From Apostichopus parvimensis (taxonomy: Eukaryota; Echinodermata; Holothuroidea; Aspidochirotida; Stichopodidae): a DNA stretch of 23,085 nucleotides. Under the pieces are notes generated by a model that saw nothing but the letters and a program-made list of their open reading frames with translations, ran no database searches and was not told the DNA's origin. Location: the NCBI GenBank assembly GCA_000934455.1, contig KN890545.1:7834-30918 (forward strand), given 5' to 3'. The stretch's first letter is position 1. Every line of letters begins with the position of its first letter. Both the position numbers and the translations under genes were made by a program. This document shows positions 1-10,174 of this stretch, piece after piece.

Positions 1-56
1 ATTTATATCAGTTTATTGTTTTATTAATTGCAACCTAAACAGCTTCCTCAAACAAA

Positions 57-200
57 ATGGATCTAAACAGTGTAGACAAATTTCAGCAAATTTACAAAGA
101 AAATGAACTTCAACCACCGAAAATTAATTTAAGATACGAACATATAGCTGTACCTGCAGAGAGGAGTCATCTAATACTTTCTCACTTGACCGGCCTGTAA
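57..200 (+). CDS. Candidate small ORF or first coding exon, 47 codons, family unknown
   Basis: An ATG at 57 in a strong initiation context (aacaaaATGG) follows an in-frame stop at 36 and opens 47 codons before TAA at 198. The product is mixed and polar, begins MDLNSVDKFQQ, contains ELQPPKINLRYEHIAV and ends HLILSHLTGL. It does not look like the low-complexity product of random AT-rich DNA. A possible donor (CT|GTAATA at 197) lies at the stop, so this may be a first coding exon rather than a complete peptide. The spacing of the second half loosely recalls the strand that precedes the Walker A loop of ABCG half-transporters, but I find no following exon with a Walker A motif, so I assign no function. 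The minus strand also has a possible short exon here (about 156-196), which weakens the call. Confidence 0.25.
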   Translation: MDLNSVDKFQQIYKENELQPPKINLRYEHIAVPAERSHLILSHLTGL

Positions 201-901
201 TATTCCTGAGAGCTTACATTCTAAACGTTTTCCTCAAAATCAAATTTACAAAGAGGTTAAACTTGGAAAGTATCGGCTATAAGAAGCTTTTCTTGGTAGA
301 TGATTGAGGAACATTTTCAATGCATCCTGCTGCTGCTAGGGTTTACATTCAGTTCCTGTATTAGCGCTAACGAAGTAACATTTTCTTAAGTTGACATTTC
401 TTGCATATTAATAGCGAAAATTTAAGCAAGCAGTTGTGGTGTTGTTACATAGATGCACACTTAAAAACATCTTTTTATGTTCTTTTTCTTTTAACTTTCA
501 CCTCAAAGTTTCTACTTCAAATCTGGGAAAAATCTCGAAATGATTAGGCTATACAGGGATATTGTTTACTTTTAGGTAAAGTTGCAACTCTGTACAAGGT
601 CCAAACCGAAGAAAAGGGGAATTAGCACGAAAAAGTTTTGCTGTCCGATTACAAATATGATATCATATCTGTTTGTTTTAAGTTCACTTATGGTACCAAC
701 TGTCACAATATTTTAGATATCAATAACTCAAAAACGCTAGGTAGAAATTGCATGTACATTTCACAAGGATGCTTATGATAAGTTTATAGTTTTTAACAAG
801 CAATATGATTTCTTCCATGCAGGCTACCCTTCACACTACTATATACACAGTTATATAATTTGAAAAAATTAAAATTCAAGGAAAAATTCACTTACCTTTA
901 C

Positions 902-957
902 CTCAGAGTATATTTGGTTATACTATCAAGAACTTCCACACCTTCTTCGTGATTCAT
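902..957 (-). CDS. Weak candidate first coding exon, unknown gene
   Basis: On the minus strand an ATG at 957 opens 18 codons (MNHEEGVEVLDSITKYTL) that end in a split AG| codon at a GTAAAG donor. A second, better donor (GTAAGTG) lies six bases further on, but using it would include an in-frame TAA. The frame stays open for another 18 codons upstream of the ATG, so the exon could begin earlier. I found no convincing in-phase next exon between 1 and 890. The composition looks like protein, but the length is short enough for chance. Confidence 0.18.
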
Positions 958-1660
958 TTGACAAGTATAGTGTTGATTTATCGAAAATTCAAGTCCTTTT
1001 ATATCAAATATTGATGCAAATTAATGCAGAACTAATATTAAATCTAAAGATGTCATCAATATTTATGACCGCTCACATCTCAGCGTGGGTAGGTAAGTCG
1101 TCGCATGAATTTTAAACGACTTTTAGTTAGTAAGGGTAAAAACAGATTAGAATCCGTTCTCAAAGTAAGACTCTTCGGAAAGGATGTCTAGTTCGTAGTT
1201 AAATGTGGTACCGGATATGTGTCATGATATGTAGAAAGTGACGGGAGGGAGACGTGGTCGTAAGATATCTTTTATATTTTATATTCAGTAATATAATAAT
1301 TAATAGTAATAAATAATTTCGAGTTGGTTAGCATCATGTTTGATCTATAGAGTGAGGCAAATATGTCACCAAAACAGAACAAGTATTGTTCGATACAGGT
1401 GTCAAACGCCTACAGTGGAATCACGACTATATTTTATTGAAGATTATACTATAAGATATATATTTATTTCATTTACAATATTGTCACAAACGGCACCTAA
1501 TAAACATCACGCGAAAATATTGTTTATGTCTGTCTCTTGTATTAGTAGATCCTTCCTATGATAAAGGAAATATATATAAAATTATATATTATTATATTAT
1601 TATAAATTTTAATATAAAATTTTAGCTACGGACCAAAATCAGAAAATACATCAATAAAAA

Positions 1661-1683
1661 AATCAATCAATCAATCAATCAAA
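1661..1683. repeat. (ATCA)n tetranucleotide microsatellite
   Basis: About five uninterrupted AATC/ATCA units form a short simple repeat in AT-rich intergenic DNA. Confidence 0.9.
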
Positions 1684-2720
1684 CTAATATAAACGAGATT
1701 AAGAGAAATGAAAAATAAGAGCCATTAAATTAGTAAATAAAAAGATGAGTTTTAAGTTAGAACTTTGAAGAATCAAAGGTGGGTAAAAGACGAAGTGCCG
1801 GTGGCAGGGCGTTCCATAGACGTGTTGCAAAAATATTTTTAATTTCAATTTATTTCTCATATGTTTGTACGAGATTAATACAAAGTTAATATTACAGTAG
1901 GAAGGTTAACATATGAAGGACACTAGAAAAACAGGGAGACTGTTATTTCAGCTAGTGACCAATATGAAACAATCTATTACCATGAAACTTAGATTTACTC
2001 AATGGTTGGTAAAGGGTCGGGGCATTCGACCGAAGAAATATGCGCCCACTACAACGTCATGCATGTCAATAGTTCCCTCAAGTTTAGGTCGGCGCCTTGC
2101 CATGTAGAATTTTATAAACAAGGCATAACATTTTGGAAATGATTCGCTGTTTACTTGGCAGTCAATGCAGTACTCTCAATACTGGAGTTATCTGATCATG
2201 TTTCTTGGTTTTGGTGATAAAACGAGCAGCAAAAGTCTGAAAAATAAGAAAATATAACGTAGAAATTTCAAGATAAAACACAAAATTTGTGGATCAAATG
2301 CTGGAGGAAAACAGGGCGAAATTTAGAGATAAAATATCAACATGTCGATATACACATATGAACATGATTGCTGGAAGTTGAAATAAAGAGATACAAATAG
2401 CCAATTTTCGACAGAAAACAATGAGATTCTTCTTAAACTCGTGCAATTGTCCAGCGAATTACCGATCAGCATGCGGAATAAACAGGTTGGGGGAGTAAAA
2501 GAGGGCGGTATGCGTAAATAGTAACCGTGTGCTAGAACTTACTGAATGTGGCAGGCATTCAACTTAAGGTTATTGCAAATGCCACTTCTCTGCATTGGAA
2601 AACAAGTGTGATCTTTACACGACCCGCCCAACGGAACCAACACGTCACGATCAAACAGGGTAACACGACCTCAGATTCACACATAAAACACAACACACTG
2701 GAACACCATCGTTCCGATAA

Positions 2721-2766
2721 AAGAGATCTCAACAAACGACGGGAAGAGATCTCAACAAACGACGGA
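2721..2766. repeat. 23-bp direct tandem duplication
   Basis: A 23-bp unit beginning aagagatctcaacaaacgac occurs twice back to back, with starts at 2721 and 2744. Each copy contains the palindrome AGAGATCTC. It reads as a recent slippage or local duplication event. Confidence 0.9.
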
Positions 2767-3234
2767 AATCCTCCTCAATATGAAGCCGCATGTCACTTGT
2801 TGCCAAAAGAACTGCCTCCCGTGGATTCATCCTCCCACGAAAAAAAAAAAAACTTCCCACCTAGAAAGCTATACGTGTTCCTTCAGTTAAAGTGAAACAA
2901 ACAATAAAACATGAAAACCAGTTTCTATAGGTCGCAACAGACCATGTCTCTAACTTATGAGCGTGGGGCATACGTTGGAGTTGACTCAATAACCCATCCA
3001 GTTGGGTTTGCAATGACCGCTCTAGGATATGAATATTAATTATCCATCACCTTCGAAATTAGACAAACAATGGAAGATAACGTTTAGTATTATGTAATGG
3101 ATACGAAGCACCTTTAATTCTGGTTTTTATGTTTCTTTATCAAGATATCGATCAATTATTTTGAACATGTTAAACACATCTTTAATATCATGAAGCACAA
3201 AGGGATTTATGAAGCCATATGGTATTCTCTATAC

Positions 3235-3264
3235 GAGGAGGAGGGGGGAGGGGGGGTTGGTGGG
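3235..3264 (+). other. G-rich tract with G-quadruplex potential
   Basis: Runs of six and seven G separated by one A are followed by TTGGT and GGG. This gives at least four G-triplets with short loops on the plus strand. It opens a locally GC-rich block that continues to about 3345 and contains CCGGTGCCCGGCG and GGGCCGGAAGCCGG. The block stands out from its AT-rich surroundings but has no clear coding frame. Confidence 0.55.
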
Positions 3265-3346
3265 AGTTCAGAGGGGTATGCTTTTCCGGTGCCCGGCGTC
3301 ATGTAGAGGACCCGGGAGGATTTGGAGGGGCCGGAAGCCGGAATAA

Positions 3347-5115
3347 ATAACAGTGTTATGTTACTTAAGGTAAGATGAGTGCAGACAGAGAGTCGTGGAC
3401 ATTACACCCTGGGCCCGACCTGACTCTCATGGGTACGATTGTAGGGTGAGTTTACAGGAGAGTGTCACTTACTCCTCTTTCTCCCTTAGATAGTTATTAC
3501 TGTTTTCCAATTCCAAATTCTCAGAATACGTTTCTCAAGCTGCTAGATGGTTACTTTCGGGAGATCGTCCAGGCGTTGGTCAGATCCAAGGTTTTTTTCT
3601 TCCTCGAAACATATCTCACATTCATTACTTTGTAAAAGGCAATTTATAATTGCACTGAATGTAATTTACGTCATAATGGTACATTACTTGAGAGGCGAAG
3701 AGAATAAATCTTTACCACATCAACCTGGAATTTGTAACCGCATGTTTGGAGAGCTCAAATCTGTGAAGGTTTAAGTAGCACCCTCCCCCCCTCCCTCCTC
3801 CCACTCCAAAGGTAAGATATGTATTCTGTACAGCATCTGAGTGTTTTATCGGCTTATAATTTGATTGCTTGCTTGCTGGGGAAGGGGGCAGCGGCGTGGC
3901 GAGCCAGAAGGGCTCCCAGGGACAAGTATATCTCTTGGCCCCATTTCCGCTTCATTCTTCGTTTTTATCATACACCCTCCCTGAACCAAAACCATTGTCT
4001 GACGTTTTTTTTTCATAAAAAAAATAATCAAAATTAACAAAAGATTTTTTTTTCGTTCTTTAATAGCTTCCAAGAAACAGAACTTGAATCAATGAACAGC
4101 AACATCCTTCTCTAAAATGAGGAGAATGAAATAAAAATAATGATCTCAATCCTGTTATTTTCATCTCTCCTAAGGAAAAGCAGCCTCTAGCCATTTATTG
4201 ATGATGATAGTAGCCAGAAATGTTGACAAATGTAACAATTTGCTCAGGTAGAAGATATTATTCATGAAAATGGTCTCATTTCAAAGTACTGGCCTCGTAA
4301 TGAGTTGCTAAAACTGACAGCTCTTTGATATATTTTGTGCAATGACGAGAATGATACAATGCTTATTCTGATTAGCATGACTGTCGGGTAATTTTCCTGC
4401 TTTGACCAGGGGCGGGTGGGGGAGGGGCATCAATTACTACCAGCAAAATGGTCCAATTGACGGTGTTGTGACCTTGATCTCCAGCGGGCGAACCGTTCTG
4501 AGCCAGAAAACCAATCTGCTCCGGTGTTTGACAACCAAACCCTTATTCTTGATCAAGTTCCAGGGGCAAACAATTGATTTGTAGTAACTTTCAATTACAC
4601 ATTAATCTTGGGATTTTTTTTGCCGTATTTCTTATATTTGTATTTCAGGTAGCTAGGAAGCAAAGGTTTCAACACTAATGTGTTAGGCTGTGGAAGTAAC
4701 AATTCCAAACCACACAAAATAGTTCTGTGAAATTTCGAGGGTAGAAAATGCAACCTAAACTGAGGAGAACCATACCATGGGTGAAATTTGGACCCATTCT
4801 CATGCCCGACTCCCCTCTTGTGCCATGATACTGTACTTGGGTGGGGGGGGGGTTCCAAATTAGGTTTGATTCCTTATTCTAGTTCAGTATACAATATTAC
4901 TTCATTGTAAATGCTCTTTGGTTTCAGCATGTCAGTCATTTCTACAAATGTTTGCATCTAGCTTTGTATGTGATTTCTCCGAGACTTTGAACGACATAAA
5001 TAAATATGTACTACTTTTGCCTCAAGGAGTCAGAACTGAAGAGGAAAAGATGTCAAACTAAACTTTAAATTTCTTTAAAAATCACAGAATCTCAAAAGGA
5101 TATCACATAGTTCTA
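3347..5115. other. Non-coding stretch with C/T-rich tracts
   Basis: No gene is supported. It contains C/T-rich runs (about 3781-3808), a G-rich run (about 4402-4426), a ten-G run near 4843 and T-runs near 4004 and 4043. Open frames of 60-87 codons occur on both strands and overlap each other, with no domain signature. Confidence 0.5.
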
Positions 5116-5216
5116 AATCTTGTGCTACAGGAATGCGAGATGCTCTGTATCGGGGTTTGGCAAGGTTGGTAACAACCCTGATGCAGAGCATCTCGCCTTT
5201 CCTGTAGCATAAGATT
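5116..5216 (+). repeat. Long near-perfect inverted repeat (hairpin), 42/43-nt arms, 16-nt loop
   Basis: The left arm (5116-5157) and right arm (5174-5216) pair along almost their full length. There are 38 Watson-Crick pairs, one mismatch (5134 against 5197) and one bulged base (5198). Three further positions, 5122:5210, 5148:5183 and 5152:5179, are G-U pairs if the RNA is read from the plus strand, but would be C-A mismatches from the minus strand. The 16-nt loop spans 5158-5173. The size and shape resemble a microRNA-type or small-RNA precursor, though a short palindromic transposon remnant is equally possible. I recognise no known microRNA in either arm. It lies just beyond the likely 3' end of LSM12, on the opposite sense. 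Confidence 0.8.
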
Positions 5217-5254
5217 ATCCAACTAACTGTACTCAACTACTCACTGACTTTTTT

Positions 5255-5260
5255 TTTAAT
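5255..5260 (-). terminator. Possible polyadenylation signal (ATTAAA) for LSM12
   Basis: On the minus strand ATTAAA occurs about 415 bases after the LSM12 stop codon and is followed by a GT-rich stretch (GTCAGTGAGTAGTTGAG), as expected downstream of a cleavage site. No AATAAA is seen on this strand between the stop and this point. The hexamer alone is common in AT-rich DNA. Confidence 0.3.
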
Positions 5261-5610
5261 TCATCCATCCCACCAAGTTACTAATCCGCTCAATCTTGTA
5301 TTTCTTCCAACATTCCAACACATAAAATGCCCCACATATCTTACAGCACCTATATATCCTTCGTAGAATATACATAACCGATAACATCCCTGTGTATGAT
5401 CAATACATTCTCTGCCAAGAGAGGCATGACAAAAAAATATTCTCTTTTTTTGGTTGTTGCAAAGAATGTTGAAATAAAATGATGGAATGTGAGTTCAAAT
5501 GCTGCCCAATGCGAAGCTCTTATCGTCTCAGTCTGAATATTCTTCAAACAATCCTGTCGCTCCGAGGTATCTTTTTTTCTCTGCAAGTCCGTCCATCTAC
5601 CATCTCTTGC

Positions 5611-5647
5611 TCTCTCTTAATCTCTCTTTCTCTCTCTTAATCTCTCT
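5611..5647. repeat. CT-rich 20-bp tandem duplication
   Basis: A 20-bp unit, tctctcttaatctctctttc, is repeated nearly twice within a pyrimidine-rich run. It falls in the predicted 3' untranslated region of LSM12, where the mRNA would be GA-rich. Confidence 0.8.
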
Positions 5648-5673
5648 GTAAACATATCACCTGGACTGTCCTT

Positions 5674-5712
5674 TTATGATCCATTCTGCTGGTCTGCATA
5701 ATGTTTCACTAC
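5674..5712 (-). CDS. LSM12: LSM12 coding exon 5 with stop codon (residues 173-184)
   Basis: The acceptor TTATGCACAG|GTAGTG opens in phase 0 and encodes VVKHYADQQNGS followed by TAA. VVKHYAD aligns with VEKHFRD at the end of the vertebrate AD domain. The remaining tail is very short compared with vertebrates. Confidence 0.85.
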   Translation of the reverse strand, partial: VVKHYADQQNGS

Positions 5713-8700
5713 CTGTGCATAATATTAAAAGAAAGTTACTTGTGAGAATACATCTACTATGTCAGCCAGCATCACCTAGTTTTTACAATTTGCCACCAGG
5801 AATCACATCGTGCAAAGTTATTGACCAAATCAATTTAAATAATTGACATGCTTTGAATCAATTTTGGTTAAAAAAAAAATTAAAGAATCTGTTGCCTACT
5901 GAGTATTGGGAACTATATCTTCAAACCCCATTAGAGGGTAGCAAAGCCCAGGCAATCCCTTTTTTTCCCTTTTTCTTTTTTCTTTTGTTTGAGCAATTTC
6001 TAGCTCACTTTTCCCAACAGGTGAATATGATATTAAAATACTTTTGGCAACAATTTTTTTAGGCCACACATCAAAATCTAACTGACATAACGTAAGTTTA
6101 TAGGGACAGATAAATCTTTGTCTTGAATTAAATGGAACAAAACATCCATGGCCCATGGGGTAAGCCTCTTTCCACCCTTTCCCTTCCCTCTCTTTCCTAT
6201 AAATCACCCCTCTCCCAACCCCCCCTTCCCCCCCCCTTTCCCCCTTTTTCCTCTATACACACTGCACATATCTGCAGTTCTACCTCATGAAGAAAATTTG
6301 GAATCTCTAAAAGATATGTTGTCCCGTCCTTGTTGTCCAATTGTACTGTAAACGCAAATCATTGTAGCACTCATTATGAGAATATTTACCCTGCTTTACA
6401 TAATGTTACAAATACGGTACTTACTATTTTTTTAATGTACTCTAGACTCGTATTTGTGTTTGGATTCGGGTTTGTGATTCTGCAATTTTCTACTCTGTAG
6501 GGAGGATCAATCAGCACGCCTTCCACATGGATCGTCTTGTCCTGCCAAGTGCATTTTAAGCTGTGGAAGTGAGAAACCACAGAGAAAGCAAAAATTAAAC
6601 AATCAAAATATAGATGTCAATTTATTTTTTTCCATGTCGTTATGCACAAAACTGGATTTTTCAGTATACAGACTGTTACAATAAACTGCATATTCATCTG
6701 TCCATAACTGTTTGTGTATTTTTATAACAGATAGTTAGGAAACAAAGATACTATATATATATATACTGTTGACATTGATAAAGAATCATTCATGTCCCAA
6801 TTCATGTGGACTACTAACTTCCAAACAAACTTGACATATTTTCGTCTCCCATTTTGGTTCTGGATCTCAGGAAACCAATAAATGTAGGCCATCCTGCTGT
6901 TAGGGTCTATCAATTTATTGGCTCAGTCCAGAGAGAGACAATGGACAGTACTCTGCCCCACAGTCCCCACTTAACAGGTTAATATCTTATCACAAGACAA
7001 GACATGTTCGTTGCAGTCATAAAGTCACCATCCCACAGTATTGCATAGAATAGGCTGCGGCTTAGGCCAATACAATATGTACTGAATCGAAAAGAAGACA
7101 TGTTAGTAGCAGTCATAGAGTCACCATTCCACAGTATTGCAAAGAATAGGCTACAGCTTAGGCCAATATAATATATACTGTATGGAGAACAAGACATGTT
7201 AGTTGCAGTCATACTGTACATTCACTACCCCCATCTAAAAGAATGATTTCAATGATTTCCATGGATATTCTTCGTAAGTTGTTCCAGCAACAACATATAT
7301 TTATCAGTTTGAAATAGCTTATGGAAAATGTCAGTAATTTTACAAGTAATGACCTCATAAGTCCAAATGTCTGGAAATGTTGGCTGAATGGATTCTTCCA
7401 ACTCTTTTCAGTGGAAGCAAATAACTAGAGATTTCAACCTCATACACGATCAATTGGTTGATGAATTGTAGTAGTACACAAAGAGAGATATAGCTGCAAG
7501 TTGCATGTTTTCATTGTAACATGCTCAAGATGACCTCTGATCTATACTTCCAAACTGTTTATAGTTCTGCTTCACAACATGATCTGTTTTAAACCTAGGG
7601 TGCTGAGAACGTGAGGAAGCCTCTAGGAGAGATGCAGATTTGTGATCATCTTGCAAAACTAACAAAGTTAAACAAAATCCTTCAAAACAAAATGTCCATT
7701 GCATCTTCTGTTCTCTATCAAATTTACTTGGACAGCTTCCTGCTGTAACACTCAGTCACATTTTTGCAAACAGTGGAAATGAAGGGCTTCCGCTTAACCT
7801 ATGGCAGAATTCTGTTGTGCAATCCAGTTGGAATTTAACTTGGTGTTAAAAGTTTTATCATCTTATTCCTTGCTTCAGGTAAGGGGTAGTCAGTGGTTAC
7901 TATTAGAACGATTTACAACACGGGGCAACAAGTGAAATCCACAGCAGACTTAATATGGACAAAACATGATATTTATGCCCAACTGTTGTGGTAGCATTTC
8001 TATTCAGTATGTATGTATGTGGAATAAGCTGCATGACTCACAACAAAAACCCAAAAAAAATTTTAATTTATATTCTTGTAGATTACTGAATAAAAGGAAG
8101 CATTCCAATTAGGAGATGACAAATGGAAAATATCTTACGTTTTGGTTAATGTTTGATAAAGTCTGATACCCTCCTCTGAAATGCCCTTTTCTAGTCTGAG
8201 TTTTCTTTCCTTGATGGCTTCTTCCTCCTTCTGCTTCACCTGTGGCGATAAAAATTTAATAATAATAAACGGTTCATTAACAACCTGTTTGCAAGAAAGT
8301 CATAACCATTTATAAGCATCTGTGTGAATTGTTCATTTTCTGTATACTTACTGTATGTAACTTAACAGTTGTCTATGTTATAATGAATTATTACTGTTTT
8401 CTGTCATCGTTGATCATCAATGAATTCTTGAGAATCTCGGAGAAGAATTTTGTTGAAGACAGAAATCCAATGCCAACAATTGCGAAGGTAACTGAAAGTC
8501 ACATTTAATTCTCACTTACTGTAGTGCAACATGATACTTCTCCTGTATATTTCAGGATAAGAAACCGTATTCAATGATCTGGATTGCATTACAGTATCTG
8601 AGTGCCATGAATGAACTTTACGTTTGTAGTTGTCAACAGTTACGGCTTAATTAGTTTTGAGCTGTCTCTACGAACACGAGGCTAAAGAGATAAAGTTGAA

Positions 8701-9954
8701 AACTATTCAAGTCGATTTCAAATTTGAAGATATTAAGGGCACAGTACAGAAAATTTGAGACATATCCAGGAACACTTTTAGTCCCCAGAAATTCTGGTCA
8801 CCTTTGTACAGAAAGACTTCACCTAAATATTATGAACAACTCAAAAATCTTAAATTTGTTTGATTGTAATCAAACTCTGCTATTAAGAAAATGTATCATG
8901 GTGTTATAAGTAGTCACAATGAATTCTGAAGATGTTATGGCTGGGAATGAATTTACATCTTCAGACATGCCATGCCAAAGAAAATTATGTTATCTCAAAC
9001 TAACTAAAATACTTTTTGATACTTCCTGGACAGTGATTGACACCTACAGTATGGCGGAAAGGTATGGCGGCATGTACCTATGGCAGAATGGCACTAGAAC
9101 CACTAGTGCCATGGATCAGTGCCATTTAAAAAAATAAACAGAATCCAACAATGTTCTCCTAAAGAGACTTCAATGTTCAATGCGAGGTGTAAATATCATT
9201 TCATGTATACCTAACATGACTTCTGCCATTAACTTTCATTATTACAGCATAGTTTATATGCCAATATACTTTTAGAACTTTCCAATACCTTTTCTATATT
9301 TAATGCCGTTAAATCTTTTACGTCTTTTTTTGCATGTTGAGGTGCCTCCAAAACTTTCACCGTCTTTGCAAAGTTGAGATTGACAAAGTTTACATCACAC
9401 ACACCCTTTCGGCTTCCACTGGACGATTCTGGTTACTGTGCTAAGGAAACTTCCATAGGTATATAATAAAGAAACATATGTGATACATTACACATACTGA
9501 TAAATGATGAAAGACACAGATAGAAAAAAAAATTGGTATATTGCATTGGCTAGCCTTACAGTAACACTACAGTAACACTAACAGTTAACTTAGCCTAGAT
9601 ACTGTAGTCTCCAATACATAATATAACTAGTTCGAAGACTTGACCAGTGCCTGTCTGTTACGTATCGTAATACAACATAATTTCAACACGCACAGCATTA
9701 AAGAGTACTAGAGAAGCCTAGATACATTAATATTGACACTCGGACTGCAGTCTAGCCAAGGATTGCTTAGCCACAATTCGTGCAACTGCTACCACTGCAC
9801 TGAGACAAAGGATACTGATTGCCATAAGTTTGGTAGTATCGTCGAAGCACATGATTTCTCCTTGGATTTTTTCATCGAAACAGGTGACAAAATAAACAGT
9901 GCTACCAATTTTAATAGGAGATTCATTGTCATGTTCACCAGATCCAGCTGCCAT
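5674..9954 (-). CDS. LSM12: LSM12 orthologue, five coding exons (184 aa)
   Basis: LSM12 is a conserved eukaryotic RNA-associated protein with an Lsm-like N-terminal domain and a C-terminal anticodon-binding-like (AD) domain. Relatives associate with ataxin-2 complexes, and the mammalian protein has been reported as an NAADP-binding partner of two-pore channels. The exons are 9816-9954, 9289-9428, 8139-8239, 6425-6560 and 5674-5712. All introns are GT-AG, with lengths 387, 1049, 1578 and 712 bp, and the joined frame has no internal stop. Family signatures include IKIGSTVYFVTC (residues 14-25), GEIMCFD (32-38), KSSSG (47-51), GISEEGIRLYQTL (112-124), CTWQDK (130-135) and DPPYRVENC (145-153). 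The ATG at 9954 has a strong context (ACAATGG). An in-frame TTG lies two codons earlier, but ATG fits the family. The protein is slightly shorter than the about 195-residue vertebrate form because the tail after the AD helix has only 12 residues. An Asn/Pro/Thr-rich insert (157-164) interrupts the AD domain. Confidence 0.95.
6165..6254. repeat. Long polypyrimidine tract in LSM12 intron 4
   Basis: The plus strand is almost entirely C and T for about 90 bases, interrupted by a short ATAAATCA segment, with C-runs of seven and eight. Such strand-asymmetric tracts can adopt triplex structures. On the LSM12 sense strand it is a purine run. Confidence 0.85.
6425..6560 (-). CDS. LSM12: LSM12 coding exon 4, AD domain core (residues 127-172)
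   Basis: The acceptor is TTCTCACTTCCACAG and the donor ATA|GTAAGT. The exon carries the most conserved part of the AD domain, CTWQDK and DPPYRVENC. An Asn/Pro/Thr insert follows, then the IKKI helix. Reading through the donor would add unrelated residues and a stop, so the exon must end here. Confidence 0.95.
6752..6765. repeat. (TA)n dinucleotide repeat in LSM12 intron 3
   Basis: About seven uninterrupted TA units lie in the non-coding sequence between exons 3 and 4. Confidence 0.85.
6997..7213. repeat. 96-bp tandem repeat, about 2.3 copies, in LSM12 intron 3
   Basis: The landmark gacatgtt recurs at 7001, 7097 and 7193, exactly 96 bp apart. Each unit also contains gcagtcata, cacagtattgca and cttaggccaata. 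Copies 1 and 2 are complete and differ at scattered positions. Copy 3 stops after about 21 matching bases. Because 96 is a multiple of three, the minus strand shows an 80-codon open frame with repeating TATNMS motifs. That frame is a repeat artefact, not an exon. Confidence 0.92.
8139..8239 (-). CDS. LSM12: LSM12 coding exon 3 (residues 94-126)
   Basis: A clean acceptor (TATCGCCACAG) and consensus donor (AC|GTAAGA) bound this 101-bp exon. It encodes the charged Lys/Glu-rich linker helix and the start of the AD domain (GISEEGIRLYQTL). This corresponds to the GVSLEGQQLFQTI region in vertebrates. Confidence 0.92.
9289..9428 (-). CDS. LSM12: LSM12 coding exon 2 (residues 47-93)
   Basis: This exon completes the Lsm-like domain, with SSSGSRKG, VNFVNLNF and the LNIEK end of the domain. 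The acceptor is AACCAG|AATCG. A second AG seven bases upstream (CACAG) would shift the frame and is rejected. The donor AAG|GTATTG leaves phase 0. Confidence 0.9.
9816..9954 (-). CDS. LSM12: LSM12 coding exon 1 (residues 1-46 plus one base)
   Basis: It begins at the ATG and covers the first strands of the Lsm-like domain. The donor (ATCA|GTATCC) is not a strong consensus. It is supported because the split codon A|AA restores the lysine found before the conserved SSSG stretch. The overlapping plus-strand open frame (9733-10035) is only its antisense shadow. Confidence 0.92.
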
Positions 9955-10174
9955 TGTCAATGTGAGATTTGTAACTGTCTTGTAGATCCACAGATTGTGT
10001 GGGGTATTCAGGTGCTATGTTTGGAATATATGTAGAACTGTACTAATACAACTACCACTGAGAAGTAAGCATAGTGTGTTTGAAACTAACGGACATATAG
10101 CCTTCGTGTTTATTAACAGCGCCATCGTCATCGCACAATGTATTCGTGCCAACATCATTTCTCTTTGGAGTTTC

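Larger units (their letters stand above)
1093..3230. other. Non-coding stretch with simple repeats
   Basis: I see no supportable gene here. The stretch is AT-rich, with an almost pure A/T block at about 1561-1625. The open frames at 1340-1561, 1913-2107 and 2548-2895 show no recognisable domain, and the last begins at a GTG codon. A good donor-like site (GTAG|GTAAGT) ends at 1092 on the plus strand without a matching exon. Confidence 0.5.

Noticed and set aside
2548..2895. 115-codon open frame on the plus strand
   Set aside because: It starts at GTG, spans the 23-bp duplication and a poly-A run, and shows no domain features.
6979..7221. 80-codon minus-strand frame with repeated TATNMS motifs
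   Set aside because: Produced entirely by the 96-bp intronic tandem repeat.
9733..10035. 100-codon plus-strand frame with many Cys residues
   Set aside because: It is the antisense of LSM12 exon 1 and its leader.
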